A DNA stretch of 36,762 nucleotides, taken from an uncultured Bacillota bacterium (GTDB lineage Bacteria > Bacillota_I > Bacilli_A > Erysipelotrichales > Coprobacillaceae). Position 1 is the stretch's first letter. The number at the start of each line of letters is the position of its first letter. Position numbers and translations under genes: made by a program. Below the pieces are notes generated by a model. It did no database searches. It was not told where the DNA came from and was given only the letters and a program-made list of their open reading frames with translations. Of this stretch, positions 25,049 to 31,786 are shown one piece after another. Location of the stretch: contig CASETM010000058.1 of assembly GCA_949290865.1 (NCBI GenBank), positions 1 to 36,762 of the forward strand. The letters run 5' to 3'.

Positions 25049-25091
25049 GCACTCATAAACAAAATTACGAAGAAATCATTAAAATCTTTCA

Positions 25092-25826
25092 TTATAATTC
25101 CTGATATGAAATCAATTGAATATCTCCATGTTTCTTTAAAAATTCTTTAACCTCGTCGCTGGTTAAAATTTCTTTTTCAAAAGCCCTTTTTATATGATAA
25201 CTGCTGTTTTTTAGGATTGTTGCATCCACATAGGCAGGATGACACATAATTTCAATAAGATCTTTATCTCTATGTTCTTTGAAAATCTGCAGCAGATTAT
25301 CTAGCGATACACCATCATCATAAAACTGATTCATAAAATTACGTGAACTTTTAACTCCCTTTAATCGTGCTTTTTCTTCCACATCTCGATCAACAGCTCG
25401 AATTGGTATATTCAGTTCCTTCGCCAGTTTCATAATAATTTCATATTGTTTATTTGTACAGCCATAATGATAGTCCAAATGCGTAGGCTTAAAACCGCTT
25501 TGCATAAACTTTTGCAGCTGTGCTCGATATTCTTTTTCAATTTCCTGAATTGCTGCTTTTTCAATTCTTTCTAAATTATGATCAAAATAACCGGCTTCAT
25601 TCGTTAAGCCACTTGCTTCAGAAAGCGGTTTTCCCACTGTCATGACAAAATGTAAACCAACCTTTAAACATGGATACTTTTTCATTAATTCAATCGCATG
25701 ATCAAAACCTGGCATATTAACCATTAAAGAGGTTGATGACACGATTCCTTCTTGAAAACATTCTAATACTCCTAAATTCTGTCCTTTGCTGTAACCAAAA
25801 TCATCAGCGTTCACTATTACTTTCAT
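25092..25826 (-). CDS. YdjC/ChbG-family carbohydrate deacetylase
   Basis: A 244-residue member of the YdjC/ChbG family, which deacetylates chito-oligosaccharide or related N-acetylated substrates with a divalent metal. Motifs: NADDFGYS (6-13), KVGLH (about 59), HLDYHYG (about 137) and CHPAYVD (about 194). The third motif usually reads HLDxHxH, and here the last histidine is replaced by glycine, yet the other metal ligands are kept. The ATG is preceded by GGAAGG. It has its own short unit; no chitobiose transport genes are adjacent. Confidence 0.85.
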   Translation of the reverse strand: MKVIVNADDFGYSKGQNLGVLECFQEGIVSSTSLMVNMPGFDHAIELMKKYPCLKVGLHFVMTVGKPLSEASGLTNEAGYFDHNLERIEKAAIQEIEKEYRAQLQKFMQSGFKPTHLDYHYGCTNKQYEIIMKLAKELNIPIRAVDRDVEEKARLKGVKSSRNFMNQFYDDGVSLDNLLQIFKEHRDKDLIEIMCHPAYVDATILKNSSYHIKRAFEKEILTSDEVKEFLKKHGDIQLISYQEL

Positions 25827-25919
25827 CTTATTTTTCCTTCCTGATTTTTATCTGTGTAATTACAGTATATCATAACTGCTTCTCTAACCACTTTCATTTA
25901 CTAAAAATATATTTTTATC

Positions 25920-25948
25920 TTGACTATTTAAGCATTTAAGAATATATT
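25920..25948 (+). promoter_or_regulatory. Promoter of the ferredoxin operon
   Basis: TTGACT (25920-25925), 17-nt spacer, TATATT (25943-25948). The -10 box is the left half of the palindrome described next. Confidence 0.7.
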
Positions 25949-25956
25949 TAAATATA
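25943..25956. promoter_or_regulatory. Palindromic operator candidate for the ArsR regulator
   Basis: TATATTTAAATATA, a perfect 14-bp palindrome that starts at the -10 box. ArsR proteins usually bind AT-rich imperfect repeats over the promoter of their own operon; the third gene of this operon is an ArsR protein. Confidence 0.5.
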
Positions 25957-25969
25957 ACGAGGTGATAAA

Positions 25970-26161
25970 ATGAATCAATTTATTGCATATATTCATACTA
26001 ACTGTGTTGCCTGTGGTGCATGTATGAAAGTGTGTCCACGACACGCTATCTCAATCAAATATGGAATTAAAGCCAAAGTAAATACAGACTTATGTGTAGG
26101 TTGTGGTATATGTGTAAAAACCTGTCCTGCTGGCATTATTGAAAAGAAAGAGAGAACATAA
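25970..26161 (+). CDS. 2[4Fe-4S] ferredoxin
   Basis: A 63-residue ferredoxin with two complete clusters: C12, C15, C18, C22 and C42, C45, C48, C52 in CxxCxxCxxxCP arrangement. It is a soluble electron carrier. The ATG is preceded by CGAGGTGAT. It is the first gene of an operon with an iron-sulfur membrane protein and an ArsR regulator, so it probably passes electrons to or from that membrane protein. Confidence 0.93.
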   Translation: MNQFIAYIHTNCVACGACMKVCPRHAISIKYGIKAKVNTDLCVGCGICVKTCPAGIIEKKERT

Positions 26162-26162
26162 A

Positions 26163-26750
26163 ATGAAAAAAAAGAAGTGGTATGATTATTTATGGATTTA
26201 TACTCCAGTATATTTATTATTAGGCATGTTTAATATCTTATTTGCCTGGTTAGGAATGATAGAGTTTGCTATTCCTTTATGCATTGCCATCATCAAAAGA
26301 AATAAAGATTTCTGTCATCGTTATTGTGGCAGAGGACAATTTTTTGATATTCTGGGAAATAAACTCAGACTTTCTCGACAAAAACAGCCCCCAAAATTTT
26401 TATCATCCAAAATATTTAGATATGGATTTTTAGTCTTCTTTATGACCATGTTTATCCTGATGATTTATTCTACTTATCAGGTTTTTACTGGAACTAAAAA
26501 TCTGTCACAGATTGTAACACTGTTATGGTCAGTAAAAATTCCTTGGATGTTTGCATATCAAGGGACACTGTATTCACCAGGTATAGCACAGTTTGCTTTT
26601 GGAATGTATAGCATGATGCTGACATCTAGTGTTCTTGGTTTTATCACTATGTTGATTTATCGTCCCCGCAGCTGGTGTGTCTACTGTCCAATGGGCACAA
26701 TGACCCAAGCCATTTGTCAAATTAGAAATCGAGGTATCGAAGATGAATGA
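26163..26750 (+). CDS. NapH/MauN-like iron-sulfur membrane protein
   Basis: A 195-residue membrane protein with about four hydrophobic segments and two cysteine clusters: FCHRYCGRGQF (C51, C55) and WCVYCPMGT (C172, C175). The CxxCP-MG motif is typical of NapH/MauN/NosR-type proteins that carry electrons across or along the membrane, but the usual C-terminal ferredoxin domain is absent; the separate ferredoxin upstream may replace it. I chose the ATG at 26163, after the ferredoxin stop codon, with AGAGAG upstream. The electron acceptor is unknown. Confidence 0.78.
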   Translation: MKKKKWYDYLWIYTPVYLLLGMFNILFAWLGMIEFAIPLCIAIIKRNKDFCHRYCGRGQFFDILGNKLRLSRQKQPPKFLSSKIFRYGFLVFFMTMFILMIYSTYQVFTGTKNLSQIVTLLWSVKIPWMFAYQGTLYSPGIAQFAFGMYSMMLTSSVLGFITMLIYRPRSWCVYCPMGTMTQAICQIRNRGIEDE

Positions 26751-27030
26751 TCAAGTTTATATTGTCAGCGAAATATTAAAGACATTATCAAATCCTAATC
26801 GCCTGATGATTGTCTGTTTACTACAGGGAAAGGAGCAGACTGTCACTGAATTACATGAAACAATGAATAATATTTCAATGGCAGCTTTATCACAGCATTT
26901 GTCAACCCTTAAAGCGATGGGATTTGTTGACAGCATAAAAAAAGGACAGTTTATCTACTACCATCTTAAAGACCAACGTATTATTGAAATTATCAATCTT
27001 TTAAAAAAAATATACTGTAAAAAACTATAA
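26743..27030 (+). CDS. ArsR-family transcriptional regulator
   Basis: A 95-residue winged HTH protein (LKTLSNPNRLMIVCLLQGKEQTVTEL is the opening; residues 12-37; MAALSQHLSTLKAMGF is the recognition helix). Only two cysteines (C24, C92) are present and the classical metal site ELCVCDL is missing, so it may sense redox or sulfur species rather than arsenic, or use other ligands. It overlaps the iron-sulfur gene by 8 nt and probably represses the operon through the palindrome at 25943-25956. A terminator follows. Confidence 0.88.
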   Translation: MNDQVYIVSEILKTLSNPNRLMIVCLLQGKEQTVTELHETMNNISMAALSQHLSTLKAMGFVDSIKKGQFIYYHLKDQRIIEIINLLKKIYCKKL

Positions 27031-27044
27031 TTATTATAATAAAC

Positions 27045-27080
27045 AAGACCTGTCTAATTTTAAAATCAGGTCTTATTTAT
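27045..27080 (+). terminator. Terminator of the ferredoxin operon
   Basis: AAGACCTG (27045-27052), a loop that contains ATTTTAAAAT, and CAGGTCTT (27067-27074), then ATTTATT. Also could act for the convergent FUSC gene. Confidence 0.8.
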
Positions 27081-27102
27081 TATATAATTCTTTTTTTACA
27101 AG

Positions 27103-28209
27103 TTAACTATATGATTTTGATAGTAGATTGAAAACAGCTTGGTATTTAAGCTTTCCACTGACTACACATATTTTTCTAGAAATGTATCTTTCATATACAT
27201 AATAGAATAACAATGCAAAAGTGATTCCTAAAACGGTATCTATAATTCGTAAAATGACAGCTGACTGCAAACCATATATCTGAGATACAATCATCAAAGC
27301 ACCTAAACAATTCAATGCAGTCTTAAACTTATAATCAACACAAAAACCTAAACAAAATCCACCAAATGGACCAATCATACCATGTAATCCTACAGGAAGC
27401 AAAGAATATATAAGATAAAACATAATCGATCCAGCTGCCACACCTGTAAATCTCTGGATAAATCTTTCTTTTATTTTTGACTCTTTGGAATATTCGCAAA
27501 GTAATGAACCACAAGCAAATCCAGCCCACATAAATCGTTCAATATGAAAAGCATGTCCTAATGATAATATTGCACCTACCCCCATAGACATCCTCAACAT
27601 CGATTGATATTTGAATTCTTGCATATCAATCTGTTTTATTTTTTCAATGAACCTCATATCACGGTTTTTATCTCTATGTTTTAAATAAAAAATTGATCCA
27701 CATATAATAAGACCAGTAAGGGTAAGATAAATTCTTTGAATAAAGTCTTGTCCGTATACTGGATTTCCAGAAAGATAAATATAAGCAAAACCAAATAAAC
27801 CACCATTCCCCATCTCTGGCTTGTCACAAGTCACAAATAAAATAATAAAAAAGGATATCAAATGAATAACAAACCCCCATAAAGGAAAAACAGAATCAGC
27901 AATGACTGGCGAAACAAGCAAAAGAAAAAAAGCCAGACTTAACATTAATAATGCATCCTTGATACAATAGCCAAAATCAACAAATCTTACTCCTAGCAAT
28001 ATACAGAAAACAGCAACCACCATAGGCGTGTTTTTACTTCCAAAAATAGCAGTCAATCCAGTAATAAAAACTATTGCAAATAACACAATCAGCAAGGAAC
28101 GCATGAACATTCCACTAGCTAATTTCATCTTTTCTTTTTTTATAATTTTCTTTTTCATGAACATCTTCGTTACCTGAGGATCCCATTGTAGAATATCATA
28201 AAATTTCAT
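27103..28209 (-). CDS. FUSC-like membrane protein
   Basis: A 368-residue protein with about ten hydrophobic segments in two clusters separated by a charged loop (KHRDKNRDMRFIEKIKQ, residues about 175-195). The layout and the end of each cluster resemble the FUSC/aromatic acid exporter-like (YccS/AaeB-type) family, though it lacks a large soluble domain; substrate unknown. I chose the second of two ATG codons, with GGAGG six bases upstream. It overlaps the MarR gene by 14 nt and is probably a drug or acid exporter controlled by that MarR protein. Confidence 0.7.
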   Translation of the reverse strand: MKFYDILQWDPQVTKMFMKKKIIKKEKMKLASGMFMRSLLIVLFAIVFITGLTAIFGSKNTPMVVAVFCILLGVRFVDFGYCIKDALLMLSLAFFLLLVSPVIADSVFPLWGFVIHLISFFIILFVTCDKPEMGNGGLFGFAYIYLSGNPVYGQDFIQRIYLTLTGLIICGSIFYLKHRDKNRDMRFIEKIKQIDMQEFKYQSMLRMSMGVGAILSLGHAFHIERFMWAGFACGSLLCEYSKESKIKERFIQRFTGVAAGSIMFYLIYSLLPVGLHGMIGPFGGFCLGFCVDYKFKTALNCLGALMIVSQIYGLQSAVILRIIDTVLGITFALLFYYVYERYISRKICVVSGKLKYQAVFNLLSKSYS

Positions 28210-28642
28210 CATTTCCCTCCTTAGTGACTGCCATCATTTGGTTTGCTTTTGAAATGAGACTAAATAAAATTTCAAAATCTTTCCCCATTTCACGATATAA
28301 ATCATAAAATTTTTGCAACATGATCTCAAAATCATTTTTTAAAGCTTTTTCTCCCTCTACTGTCAAAGAAAGAGTGTAACTCCGCTCATCAGCGGATTTT
28401 TTTTCTCGTTGAATGCACCTTTTTTCATAAAGGCTTTTTAGACATCGACTAACCGCTTCCTTTTTCATACCACTTACCTTACTTAAATATAAAGGAGTAC
28501 AATCATTTGAGGTCAAATAAATCCACGCTAATAATTCTCTTTCACTCGCTGTTAGAAATTGCTTTTGTTTTTTTGTAAGCATCATTCTTGCAAACTGATT
28601 TAGCTCCTGATGCATAGTTAACATTTCCTGCCAATCAATCAT
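28196..28642 (-). CDS. MarR-family transcriptional regulator
   Basis: A 148-residue MarR protein: winged helix with LYLSKVSGMKKEAVSRCLKSL as the recognition region (about 53-73), the wing KKSADERSYTLSL with the conserved DxR (about 84-96), and terminal helices for dimerisation. I chose the ATG at 28642, with AGGAGG six bases upstream. It is the first gene of a two-gene operon with the FUSC-like protein. The operator overlaps its own -10 box, so it almost certainly represses itself and the exporter. Confidence 0.9.
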   Translation of the reverse strand: MIDWQEMLTMHQELNQFARMMLTKKQKQFLTASERELLAWIYLTSNDCTPLYLSKVSGMKKEAVSRCLKSLYEKRCIQREKKSADERSYTLSLTVEGEKALKNDFEIMLQKFYDLYREMGKDFEILFSLISKANQMMAVTKEGNDEIL

Positions 28643-28653
28643 AGACAACCTCC

Positions 28654-28680
28654 TATATAATTAACATTGTTAATTATATA
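28654..28680. promoter_or_regulatory. MarR operator, 12-bp arms
   Basis: TATATAATTAAC (28654-28665), ATT, GTTAATTATATA (28669-28680): perfect arms around three bases. The core TTAAC-N3-GTTAA is a common MarR site in Bacillota. It covers the -10 box and start site. Confidence 0.88.
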
Positions 28681-28700
28681 AAATAGAGTTAATTTGTCAA
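28673..28700 (-). promoter_or_regulatory. Promoter of marR-FUSC operon
   Basis: Minus-strand TTGACA (28695-28700), 16-nt spacer, TATAAT (28673-28678). Confidence 0.85.
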
Positions 28701-29079
28701 CAGCAAACCTATATCAAAATACATATTCAATATCTAATATAATACAAATCAGTCACAAACTTTTCTTTAATCAAATTCTTCATTATTTGATTTTCTCAAA
28801 AACTTCATCATAATTTTCATTCCACTTAAAAAGGATTTTATCATCTTTCAGCCTTCTCTTCATCGTGTGCGATAATTCTTTTTATCATTCTTTATATTTA
28901 CAAAAAATACTTTTTATCATGTAAACGAATAAAAGCTAAAATATCAGATTAATAACGTGAAAAAATAATAGCAGCTAACACTCAAAGCTTTTATCTATTA
29001 TGAATACATATATTATTTGATTGATTTTCCTTTAAATTTTCAATCCAAAAAACTATAGATGGAAGTCATTTTTCTATCC
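28701..29079. other. AT-rich non-coding gap
   Basis: About 380 nt with no supported gene. The only frame of note is 26 codons on the minus strand (28783-28863) without an RBS, which I do not call. No clear RNA structure or repeat was seen. Confidence 0.5.
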
Positions 29080-29739
29080 CTAGATATTGTTTTTCATTAA
29101 ATAAATAGACAAAAACATAGGAATTAATGTTATTAAGATAGCATGATACATATATAATTTTGTAATACAAACCCCTATAAAAGCACCAGCAATAAAAGCC
29201 ATAATAATAAAAATATAATGTAACATATTGATCAATAAATGATAATCTTTTTGAGTCAATACATGATAAAAATATTCACTGGCACTTCTCAAATTTCCTG
29301 TACACATCGTTGAAGAAAACGGTTTTCCTAACACCTTACGAAAACTTTCTGCCTGCATGGCACACAAAAAAGAAATCATAATGTTTGTTAAAATATTAAA
29401 AATATTATTCATCGGTACGAAACCAACAATAACAATAATAACAGCTTCAAAAAACAAAACTACCTGACGCCAGTGAAATTTAGTATTAGAACGGTCACGC
29501 ATATACATTGCTACCAAAATACCTGCTATGAACGCTAGAATCGGAATAGCATATCTCAGTGTTTTCATATACTCACCATTAGCCAAAGTAATACCAACTC
29601 TAACAATATTTCCAGTTTGAGCGTTAGCAAAAACCTGATCTCGACAACAATAGGTATAAGCATCTAAAAAACCTCCAACAATTGCCAGTAAAATTGCCAA
29701 ACCAAATGATTCTGATTTTTGAAGATATTTTTCTTTCAT
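29080..29739 (-). CDS. DUF1275 (YoaK-like) membrane protein
   Basis: A 219-residue protein with about six hydrophobic segments and the DUF1275 hallmarks: AIVGGFLDAYTYCCRDQVFANAQTG opening (AIVGGFLDAYTY at about 17-28, ANAQTGN just after) and the MQAESFRKVLG and CTGNLRS segments. It belongs to a family related to YoaK of unclear function, possibly transport. I chose the ATG at 29739 with GGAGG eight bases upstream; the open frame extends 129 nt further but crosses the terminator of the gene upstream. Confidence 0.85.
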   Translation of the reverse strand: MKEKYLQKSESFGLAILLAIVGGFLDAYTYCCRDQVFANAQTGNIVRVGITLANGEYMKTLRYAIPILAFIAGILVAMYMRDRSNTKFHWRQVVLFFEAVIIVIVGFVPMNNIFNILTNIMISFLCAMQAESFRKVLGKPFSSTMCTGNLRSASEYFYHVLTQKDYHLLINMLHYIFIIMAFIAGAFIGVCITKLYMYHAILITLIPMFLSIYLMKNNI

Positions 29740-29793
29740 CCTGCCATCCTCCTTTTTCATCACCACTATAATCTTTTTAATATATACAAACCA

Positions 29794-29810
29794 TTGATTT
29801 CTTAAATCAA
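29794..29810. promoter_or_regulatory. Inverted repeat before DUF1275 gene
   Basis: TTGATTT-CTT-AAATCAA, seven-base arms. On the minus strand the first arm doubles as a -35-like TTGATT with TATATA about 18 nt downstream. Possible operator; no regulator gene is adjacent. Confidence 0.4.
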
Positions 29811-29814
29811 GAAA

Positions 29815-29843
29815 CAAAAAAACACAAGCTAATAACTTGTGTT
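29815..29843 (-). terminator. Terminator of the DJ-1 pair
   Basis: On the minus strand AACACAAG, a 7-nt loop and CTTGTGTT followed by a T run. Confidence 0.9.
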
Positions 29844-29851
29844 CTTTACTC

Positions 29852-30403
29852 TTATTTTCCACCTGCAAAATGATACATGAGTCTTTCTTTCATAATCGAA
29901 ACATCTTTCCCTAAAACTTCTGCAATTTTAAAAGCAAAGGGATATGGTGTTGCTGGACCCTGACTAGTAATAATATTTTGATCAAATACAACAACATCAT
30001 CCTGAAAAATACCACCTATCAGTTTTTTGGCATAGCCAGTATAACCTGTTACTTTTTTACCAGTAATAACTTTGGCATCAGATAATACAACTGTTCCTGA
30101 ACACATAGCTGCCAAATATTTACCATGATCATTAAAATACTGTACCATAGCAATGACTTCAGGATCATTTTTTAAATTATCTCCTCCTGGTCTCCCTCCT
30201 GGTAAAACCAGCATGTCATAATTTTTTATTTCATCACCAAACATTTTATCAGCTTTAATATACATCTGATGCATCCCCTTAACAAACTGATCTTTAAAAC
30301 TAAAAGTATGACATTCTATTCCTGCTCTTCTTAATAAATCAACGATCGTTAAAGTTTCTCCTTCTTCATAGCCTTCTGCCATTAACACTGCCACTTTTGC
30401 CAT
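29852..30403 (-). CDS. DJ-1/PfpI family protein (second copy)
   Basis: A 183-residue protein of the DJ-1/YajL group. Catalytic-type cysteine C101 sits in the elbow AAMCSGTVV, and the acidic partner E14 is in GYEEGETLTIVDLLRR. DJ-1 family members include deglycases, chaperones and glyoxalases; the exact role cannot be told. I chose the ATG at 30403 with GGAGG nine bases upstream. It lies directly behind a closely similar gene with the same orientation and is clearly a tandem duplicate. Confidence 0.88.
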   Translation of the reverse strand: MAKVAVLMAEGYEEGETLTIVDLLRRAGIECHTFSFKDQFVKGMHQMYIKADKMFGDEIKNYDMLVLPGGRPGGDNLKNDPEVIAMVQYFNDHGKYLAAMCSGTVVLSDAKVITGKKVTGYTGYAKKLIGGIFQDDVVVFDQNIITSQGPATPYPFAFKIAEVLGKDVSIMKERLMYHFAGGK

Positions 30404-30404
30404 A

Positions 30405-30965
30405 TTATTCATCCTCCTTAACATCGAATGCATTAAAATAGACCATCCTGTTTTTGATCGCTAATGCATCGCCACCTAACAGTTCAACCAGTTTATATGC
30501 AAATGCATATGCTGTTGCTGGTCCACGACTCGTCACAATCTGACCATCAATAACAACCTTATCTTCTAAATAATTCCCTTTTTTGATTTTTTTATCATAT
30601 CCTAAATATGCCGTAAAATTCTTATTATCTAATAATCCTGCTCTTTCCAAGGCAATAGGTGCTGCACACATAGCACAAATATATTTCCCTTTTTCATTCA
30701 TCTGATGAAGAATATCCATGACTATTTCATTATCTCTTAAATTAACAGCTCCATCATATCCTCCAGGTAAAATCACCATATCATAATCAATAACTTCTTC
30801 ACTTAATACTTTATCACATTGCAAAGTAATATCATGTCCCCCAGTTACAATCTGATCAAAGCCAAATGTATCACATTGAATCTGTGCTCGACGAAGAATA
30901 TCCACAATCGTCAAGGTTTCACCTTCTTCAAATCCCGGTGCTACTAAAACTGCCGCTTTTTTCAT
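30405..30965 (-). CDS. DJ-1/PfpI family protein (first copy)
   Basis: A 186-residue DJ-1 family protein. The nucleophile is C100 in CAMCAAPIALE, the classical DJ-1 form, with E14 in GFEEGETLTIVDILRR. Its stop codon lies one base before the start of the second copy. The two are alike in the N-terminal 25 residues and in the GPAT-Y-FA-K region but diverge around the cysteine (AAPIALE against SGTVVLS), so they may differ in specificity or form a heterodimer. RBS AGGAGG. Confidence 0.9.
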   Translation of the reverse strand: MKKAAVLVAPGFEEGETLTIVDILRRAQIQCDTFGFDQIVTGGHDITLQCDKVLSEEVIDYDMVILPGGYDGAVNLRDNEIVMDILHQMNEKGKYICAMCAAPIALERAGLLDNKNFTAYLGYDKKIKKGNYLEDKVVIDGQIVTSRGPATAYAFAYKLVELLGGDALAIKNRMVYFNAFDVKEDE

Positions 30966-31047
30966 TAGTTCTTCCTCCTTTTCTCTTTACAGCTTTCATT
31001 TTAAACATCTCTCCCTTGAAAACAATCGATTTCCTGAATTAAGAAAT

Positions 31048-31086
31048 ACAAAAAGACACAGCTATAAAAACAAATGACTGTGTCTT
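31048..31086 (-). terminator. Terminator of the cat gene
   Basis: On the minus strand AAGACACAG, a 16-nt loop and CTGTGTCTT with TTT, 33 nt beyond the stop codon. Confidence 0.85.
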
Positions 31087-31118
31087 ATCTTACAATTTAT
31101 GAACTGTTCATCCAGTTT

Positions 31119-31745
31119 TTAAAAATCATTGATCATTTCCTGTAACTCATTAAGAAAACGACATAAATGATAGCCATCACATACTGCATGATGAACCTGC
31201 ACCGCTAATGGCAAAATAATTCTGCCATCATCTTCATAATATTTTCCCATGGTAAATATTGGTCTTAAATACTGATATCCTTCCTGCAAATTCAATTGAA
31301 AACCTTCAAATGTTGTCCAAGGTATCATTGATACAGAAAAACAATTTCCTGGCATATCTGGCTTTCCGGAAAGAGAATGATTATTTCCAAATTGTTCTAA
31401 GTCTTTTTCATAGTTTGCACAGAAATCATCTAAATTATCAGTAAACAATGTCCAAAGAATGGAAAAAGTTTCTGATTCTTTATGAAAAACTGTATAACTT
31501 GGTATCATATCACTAAAAAAACCAACTTCCTGTTTTTCATTATAATCCATCCTGAATTCTTGATGACGATTCACAAGACGCGTTAAATAATAAAGCATCA
31601 CTGGGTATAGTTTATACTTGGCTTTAATGATTTTAGTAATATCTAATTTTATAGACATACTATATGTACAAGGAACATTTTGAAAATAATGTTGAAAATA
31701 TTCATGTCTTTCCCATTTTTCAATATCAATATTTGTAAATGTTAT
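31119..31745 (-). CDS. Chloramphenicol O-acetyltransferase-like protein, ATA at the expected start
   Basis: A CatA-family acetyltransferase that transfers acetyl from acetyl-CoA to chloramphenicol or a similar acceptor. The HHAVCDG motif, with the catalytic second histidine, and the MIPWTTF and YTVFHK segments are intact and the C-terminus is normal. The N-terminal 29 residues (TFTNIDIEKWERHEYFQHYF and so on) are coded in frame before the first ATG (31658), but where the family starts with methionine this gene has ATA (31743-31745). A GGAG lies nine bases before that ATA. No ATG, GTG or TTG exists between the upstream stop and 31658. The gene uses a rare start or is a recent start-codon mutant. 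It may be cotranscribed with the metallophosphoesterase gene 41 nt upstream. Confidence 0.78.
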   Translation of the reverse strand: MTFTNIDIEKWERHEYFQHYFQNVPCTYSMSIKLDITKIIKAKYKLYPVMLYYLTRLVNRHQEFRMDYNEKQEVGFFSDMIPSYTVFHKESETFSILWTLFTDNLDDFCANYEKDLEQFGNNHSLSGKPDMPGNCFSVSMIPWTTFEGFQLNLQEGYQYLRPIFTMGKYYEDDGRIILPLAVQVHHAVCDGYHLCRFLNELQEMINDF

Positions 31746-31786
31746 TTTCCACTTCTCCTTTATATCTCATTTTTTATATATATGAC

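Noticed and set aside
28783-28863. 26-codon minus-strand frame beginning MKRRLKDDKILF
   Set aside because: No RBS, very short, AT-rich setting; not distinguishable from chance.
31119-31745. Mobile element carrying the cat gene
   Set aside because: No transposase, inverted repeats or composition change is seen around it.
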